Shown piece after piece: positions 23,061-26,222 of a stretch of 26,222 nt of DNA. Under the pieces are notes generated by a model. It was not told the DNA's origin and did no database searches. It saw nothing but the letters and a program-made list of their open reading frames with translations. This DNA comes from a virus. The position numbers and the translations under genes were made by a program. Positions within the stretch are counted from its first letter, which is position 1. Every line of letters starts with the position of its first letter. The stretch lies in the IMG/VR virus record IMGVR_UViG_3300023109_000116, positions 1 to 26,222 of that record. One strand, given 5' to 3'.

Positions 23061-24406
23061 TGCAAATAAAATTGATTATGTAAAGACTCATACCCTTTAA
23101 ATGTTAAGGATATATTCATTTGTTCTTCTATAGTACTATTTATACTCTCACTAATCAATCTAACATTATAGCCAGTAAAACTATTAATGACCTGACTATT
23201 ATCCTGAGCGTCTAATATCTCAATCTCTACATTACTTTTGGGAGCAGACTGCAACCTATCTTTAATTTCGCGGATTTCATATTCATCAACAATTATATTA
23301 AAATTAATATCTGTCTCAATTGGATACTGAGTATCTACTTGTATTGGATCTAGATTATTATTCACCATTTCCCCTGCAAGACCCTTGGGGATAGCGTATA
23401 CAGGAACTAAATTAATGGTCCTCGTATAACTAAAATCACTTACGGCATCTATTTCGAAATCACTAACTTTTATTTTAATACTTGATTGATCAGGATATTT
23501 TGTTTGTGGATGAGAATTAGTAATCAAATTTCCATATCCATTCATAAAAAAAGCATCTTTTCCCAAACCAAGAGTGTGTTTAATGTAGGAGTAGTACATA
23601 TCTCTTCCTTCCGATTGCCCTACATTAATCCAATGACTTTCTCCAAATTCAACTTTAGTTTTTGTTTGAATCAATTCAGGAATTCCATCTGATTCATAAT
23701 CCCATAAATTCGCTGGATCATTATAAAAATTTAGCAAATCAGAATTCGCATTAATATAAGCTTCATAATTTTCCGTCTTTACTCCTCCAGCATCATCAGT
23801 ATTCGTCTCTAAAAGCTCTATAACATCTCTCGTTCTAGGATTAAGGCTATTGTATATATAATCAGAAATAATTAAAGAATTATCATTCCAAGACTGCTTT
23901 AAATTTTCACCTTCATCTAATATCTCACCTTGAACATTTGTATTATAAACATAATCTCCATCAAAAGGATAATATTGACTAGAAACATCAACAGAATAAG
24001 GATCTACTTTCAAGACATTACTACCAAGATTACCATATACAGTTATATCAGTTTGTATATCAGGAATTTCACCAACCGAACATGTTACAGAATATCTAGA
24101 AACTCTTGCCTTAGTAAACCCAAATCCCTTAGTATTATCTTGATATAATATAGCTCCACTTATTTCCTGTTCATCCATATCATATTTGCCCACAGAGTTT
24201 GTGGAAAGCAAGGGGTCAGCGCTCACCATCTTTCGGTTGATAGAAAAATTACCCTCGAGAGGAGAGTCTACAATTGAATCTATAAAGCCCACGCCTGCAA
24301 CCTTTATTGGTCTTTCGCTTATTCCATAACTTCCATCCACACTTTGAACGCCATTTAACCTATAACCATTAATTATTACGGTTTGTTCGTGATTCGAATA
24401 ACTCAT
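23057..24406 (-). CDS. Tail-tube-like structural protein with a YExY-HW insertion
   Basis: 449 residues. Residues 1-135 and 305-449 form two beta-rich halves that match the two halves of the 305-residue gene next to it (for example RVSRYSVTCSVGEIPDIQTD at 101-120 and SDFEIDAVSDFSYTRTINLV at 315-334). Between them about 165 residues are inserted. That insertion contains a YExY...HW module: YEAYINANSDLLNFY (214-228) and FGESHWINVGQSEGRDM (254-270). Without the insertion it would be about 285 residues, close to its paralogue. The ATG is two bases after the tape measure stop (TAA TT ATG), with no good Shine-Dalgarno. The likely role is a tube-like ring at the tip end of the tail, with the inserted module exposed; this is inference from fold pattern and position. 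Confidence 0.6.
   Translation of the reverse strand: MSYSNHEQTVIINGYRLNGVQSVDGSYGISERPIKVAGVGFIDSIVDSPLEGNFSINRKMVSADPLLSTNSVGKYDMDEQEISGAILYQDNTKGFGFTKARVSRYSVTCSVGEIPDIQTDITVYGNLGSNVLKVDPYSVDVSSQYYPFDGDYVYNTNVQGEILDEGENLKQSWNDNSLIISDYIYNSLNPRTRDVIELLETNTDDAGGVKTENYEAYINANSDLLNFYNDPANLWDYESDGIPELIQTKTKVEFGESHWINVGQSEGRDMYYSYIKHTLGLGKDAFFMNGYGNLITNSHPQTKYPDQSSIKIKVSDFEIDAVSDFSYTRTINLVPVYAIPKGLAGEMVNNNLDPIQVDTQYPIETDINFNIIVDEYEIREIKDRLQSAPKSNVEIEILDAQDNSQVINSFTGYNVRLISESINSTIEEQMNISLTFKGYESLHNQFYLQ
23597..23767 (-). repeat. YExY...WGxxHWxxxG module, copy 4 (tube-like protein)
   Basis: Residues 214-270. It keeps the full ending GESHWINVGQSEGRD, closest to the bacterial HW/HY-xxxG-xxEGR form. 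Phe replaces the Trp before the Gly. Confidence 0.65.
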
Positions 24407-24408
24407 AA

Positions 24409-26222
24409 TTATTCGCTCAAAATTCCACCAGGCCTTTGCTCTTCAATTATAACGGCAACAACCTGTTGCTTTATTTTTTCTGCCATTCGAGCATTTTTTT
24501 CTTGATCCTTGGATGAATCCACAGGATTATTTCCAGATGAACCCGCCTCAGAAGTTTCTTTTCCTGAAGATGATCCTCTTTCTAAATTGATTGATATGTT
24601 TATATTGTTTGTATTTCCCGCTCCCGCAGAAGAGGTTTCGTTGGATCCATCAATTTGAGTTACAGCTCCGCCTTCATTAAATTTACCTGCATTGATGCGA
24701 TCGAGCATTGGTTTCCCGATTTGTCGAGCACTACTCGCGCGGATAACATATTCCCCCTCACTTAACATTGCGGGAATTTGGTCGATTCCAGATTTTCCAG
24801 AGATGTGACCGCCGCTGGCGTATTTTTGAATTGGACCTCCAAGATACCGACCCTTGCTAAAAGCTGAAAGTTCTGATTGAGTAAACATTCCAGGATTTGT
24901 TTGCAGATTAGAGTGAAGGCTTATCCTTGAACCATTAGGATTTAAACCCATCATACCAAGTTCATCTAATGAATACTTGGTAGGATTAATCATTGCATCG
25001 TGCTTAAAACCCACTTCGTCAAGGCTTAAACTTGTATCCGATGCGACGCTATCAAATGTTGGACTGTTTCCAAACAAATTTAAATTGCTTAACGCCTTAC
25101 TAGCTACACCCATCGCAACAGTACTCAAAAGAGAAGTTATTAAGCCTCGTCTTTTTGCTTTTTTCTCCGCCGCTTTTTGCGCGGCTTCTCTTCGAGCCCG
25201 ATCTTCTTCTGATAAAATTTCTTGTATTTTCTGAGAGTCTTCTTGTAAACCTATTGTTTGCGTTTGCCCTGCATAAAATCTTGAAGACATAGCTTTTGAT
25301 TGATATTTTCTGCCTGATTTGTGAGCCCGTGCACCGCCAAAGTTCGCAGCCAGAGCAGACCCAACTTCCCCCCCTTCGTTAAAACCGGGGACACCAAGAA
25401 ACGAACCAAACGCTTTAAATGGAGAAAATAACATCTCAAATATTTTACTCATAAATCCCCCGCTTGCAGGATTAATTGCATTATAAACGCTTGCGCCAGG
25501 AGCTTCGCCCATAAAATTACCCTGACTAGAACCGATTTGTTGCCCGAAATTAAATTGAGGGGAAGATCCTGAATTTATCGCTCTCCTTATTGATGAGGAA
25601 TTATTTTGGCTTGGCATGGGTTTACTGAAAAAATCTCCCACGCTTGGTTGTTTTTTGAAAAAATCTCCTACGGTTTGCCCTCCATTTGAATATTTAGGAA
25701 TTTCCCCCCCTGCATTCAAGCCGTGCATAAATGATCCGCCATATTTATTTACGGCGTCGCGATTCATTACATACTCTCCATTGCTCACCATCGCAGGAAC
25801 TCCGCCTCCCCGAGAATAATTACGTACATTGCCCCCGCCAGAAAACCCCATGGCTCCCACTAATTGATAAGCCATTTTTTGCATCATAGCTTGCTGAATC
25901 ATGCCTAAGAAATTTATCGCGGCATCCCTTAATGCATCATCCAAATCTTTTGCGCCATTTATGGCTTCTGTCATTGCGTTAGCGAGTCCATCGGCGAAGG
26001 CAAATGGAATTTTTTGACCAAGCTCGTAGTCCATAGTTTCGACTTGATCACGCATACTCCCAAAAGAATCCTGCATGCTTCTACTAAACGCACCTGGTCC
26101 AGTCATTCTTGCGCGCATTCTTTCTCTTGCTACCTGCTCTTCTTTTACTGTGTCTACATTTTTTTTATTTAATATGTTTTGCTCTTTTAGGTCTCTGTTG
26201 GCGGCTGATATTTTTTCATTTA
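24409..26222 (-). CDS. H: Tape measure protein, C-terminal part (5' end beyond the window)
   Basis: The frame is open from the stop at 24409 to the right edge, giving about 604 residues; the Met at 26118 is internal. Upstream of it the sequence is charged and helical (RDLKEQNILNKKNVDTVKEEQ). FADGLANAMTEAINGAKDLDDALRDAAINFLG is the lambda gpH-like helix pair near the C-terminus. It is followed by two copies of a motif common in such proteins: GGVPAMVSNGEYVMNRDAV...G..FM..LNAGG and IDQIPAMLSEGEYVIRASSA...GKPMLDRINAG. Between them lie Gly/Asn-rich linkers, a doubled VGDFF-K-P motif, an Ala/Lys/Arg helix (RARREAAQKAAEKKAKRRG) and a mildly hydrophobic segment (LLSTVAMGVASKAL). It sets tail length, fills the tube and leaves with the DNA. 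G+C looks higher than in the genes after it. Confidence 0.88.
   Translation of the reverse strand, partial: NEKISAANRDLKEQNILNKKNVDTVKEEQVARERMRARMTGPGAFSRSMQDSFGSMRDQVETMDYELGQKIPFAFADGLANAMTEAINGAKDLDDALRDAAINFLGMIQQAMMQKMAYQLVGAMGFSGGGNVRNYSRGGGVPAMVSNGEYVMNRDAVNKYGGSFMHGLNAGGEIPKYSNGGQTVGDFFKKQPSVGDFFSKPMPSQNNSSSIRRAINSGSSPQFNFGQQIGSSQGNFMGEAPGASVYNAINPASGGFMSKIFEMLFSPFKAFGSFLGVPGFNEGGEVGSALAANFGGARAHKSGRKYQSKAMSSRFYAGQTQTIGLQEDSQKIQEILSEEDRARREAAQKAAEKKAKRRGLITSLLSTVAMGVASKALSNLNLFGNSPTFDSVASDTSLSLDEVGFKHDAMINPTKYSLDELGMMGLNPNGSRISLHSNLQTNPGMFTQSELSAFSKGRYLGGPIQKYASGGHISGKSGIDQIPAMLSEGEYVIRASSARQIGKPMLDRINAGKFNEGGAVTQIDGSNETSSAGAGNTNNINISINLERGSSSGKETSEAGSSGNNPVDSSKDQEKNARMAEKIKQQVVAVIIEEQRPGGILSE

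Noticed and set aside
1-26222. CRISPR arrays, tRNA or rRNA genes, insertion sequences, attachment sites
   Set aside because: No regular direct repeats with spacers, no tRNA-like cloverleaf, no transposase frame and no integrase were seen; nearly all bases are inside tail genes.
1-26222. Firm host assignment (for example marine Verrucomicrobia or SAR11)
   Set aside because: Low G+C and module resemblance are too weak; no host-derived gene or attachment site is present in the window.

Overview
The window is the tail-tip end of a tailed double-stranded DNA phage or prophage. All but the first ~130 bases form one tightly packed minus-strand block, read from the right end of the window to the left. 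The gene order is tape measure C-terminus, two tube-like proteins, M, L, K, a fused I-J, a second giant tip/fibre protein, then three small fibre-tip proteins. This is the H-M-L-K-I-J order of lambda-type siphoviruses, so a long non-contractile tail and a Gram-negative-type host are the simplest reading. The DNA is AT-rich (sampled lines of the tip genes are about 22-32% G+C). The host cannot be named from the sequence. The module types resemble those I associate with marine and other environmental phages, and one Trp-rich module resembles repeats I recall from Verrucomicrobia-like bacteria, but both are weak hints.

Right to left: 24409-26222 is the C-terminal third or so of the tape measure protein, open through the window edge. 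22143-24406 holds two paralogous tube-like beta-sandwich proteins. 16606-22143 encodes an 1845-residue giant that carries two gpM-like domains and a long extension ending in a degenerate leishmanolysin-like domain. 15434-16609 is gpL with its Fe-S cysteines. 15117-15434 is a JAMM-only gpK. 9601-15093 is a gpI-gpJ fusion starting at GTG. 2382-9599 is a 2405-residue protein that looks like the C-terminal half of a split J plus a distal fibre. 120-2380 holds three short tip proteins, two of which carry intact S74 (endosialidase-type) auto-cleaving chaperone domains. A plus-strand gene enters from the left edge and ends at 134, overlapping the last tail gene by 15 bases.

The ten minus-strand junctions are all between a 4-base overlap and a 23-base gap, and most starts lack a convincing Shine-Dalgarno sequence, so the block is probably one translationally coupled message. 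TMP sets tail length, the tube-like proteins, M, L and I-J build the tip, K processes or assembles it, and the 2405-residue protein plus the S74 proteins form the adsorption device.

The most unusual aspect is modularity. At least three kinds of small module are scattered through different, otherwise unrelated tip proteins: a YExY...WGxxHWxxxG motif (4 copies in 3 proteins), a Trp-rich GWIYI...WFY...GW motif (3 copies in 3 proteins), and carbohydrate-binding (CBM5/12-like) strips (at least 8 in 3 proteins). Several sit as insertions inside conserved folds (gpL between its Fe-S cysteines, a tube-like protein, the pseudo-protease). This looks like systematic decoration of a siphovirus tip with surface-binding modules. 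A second unusual feature is a trimeric fibre tip whose beta-roll repeats are spread over four consecutive reading frames.
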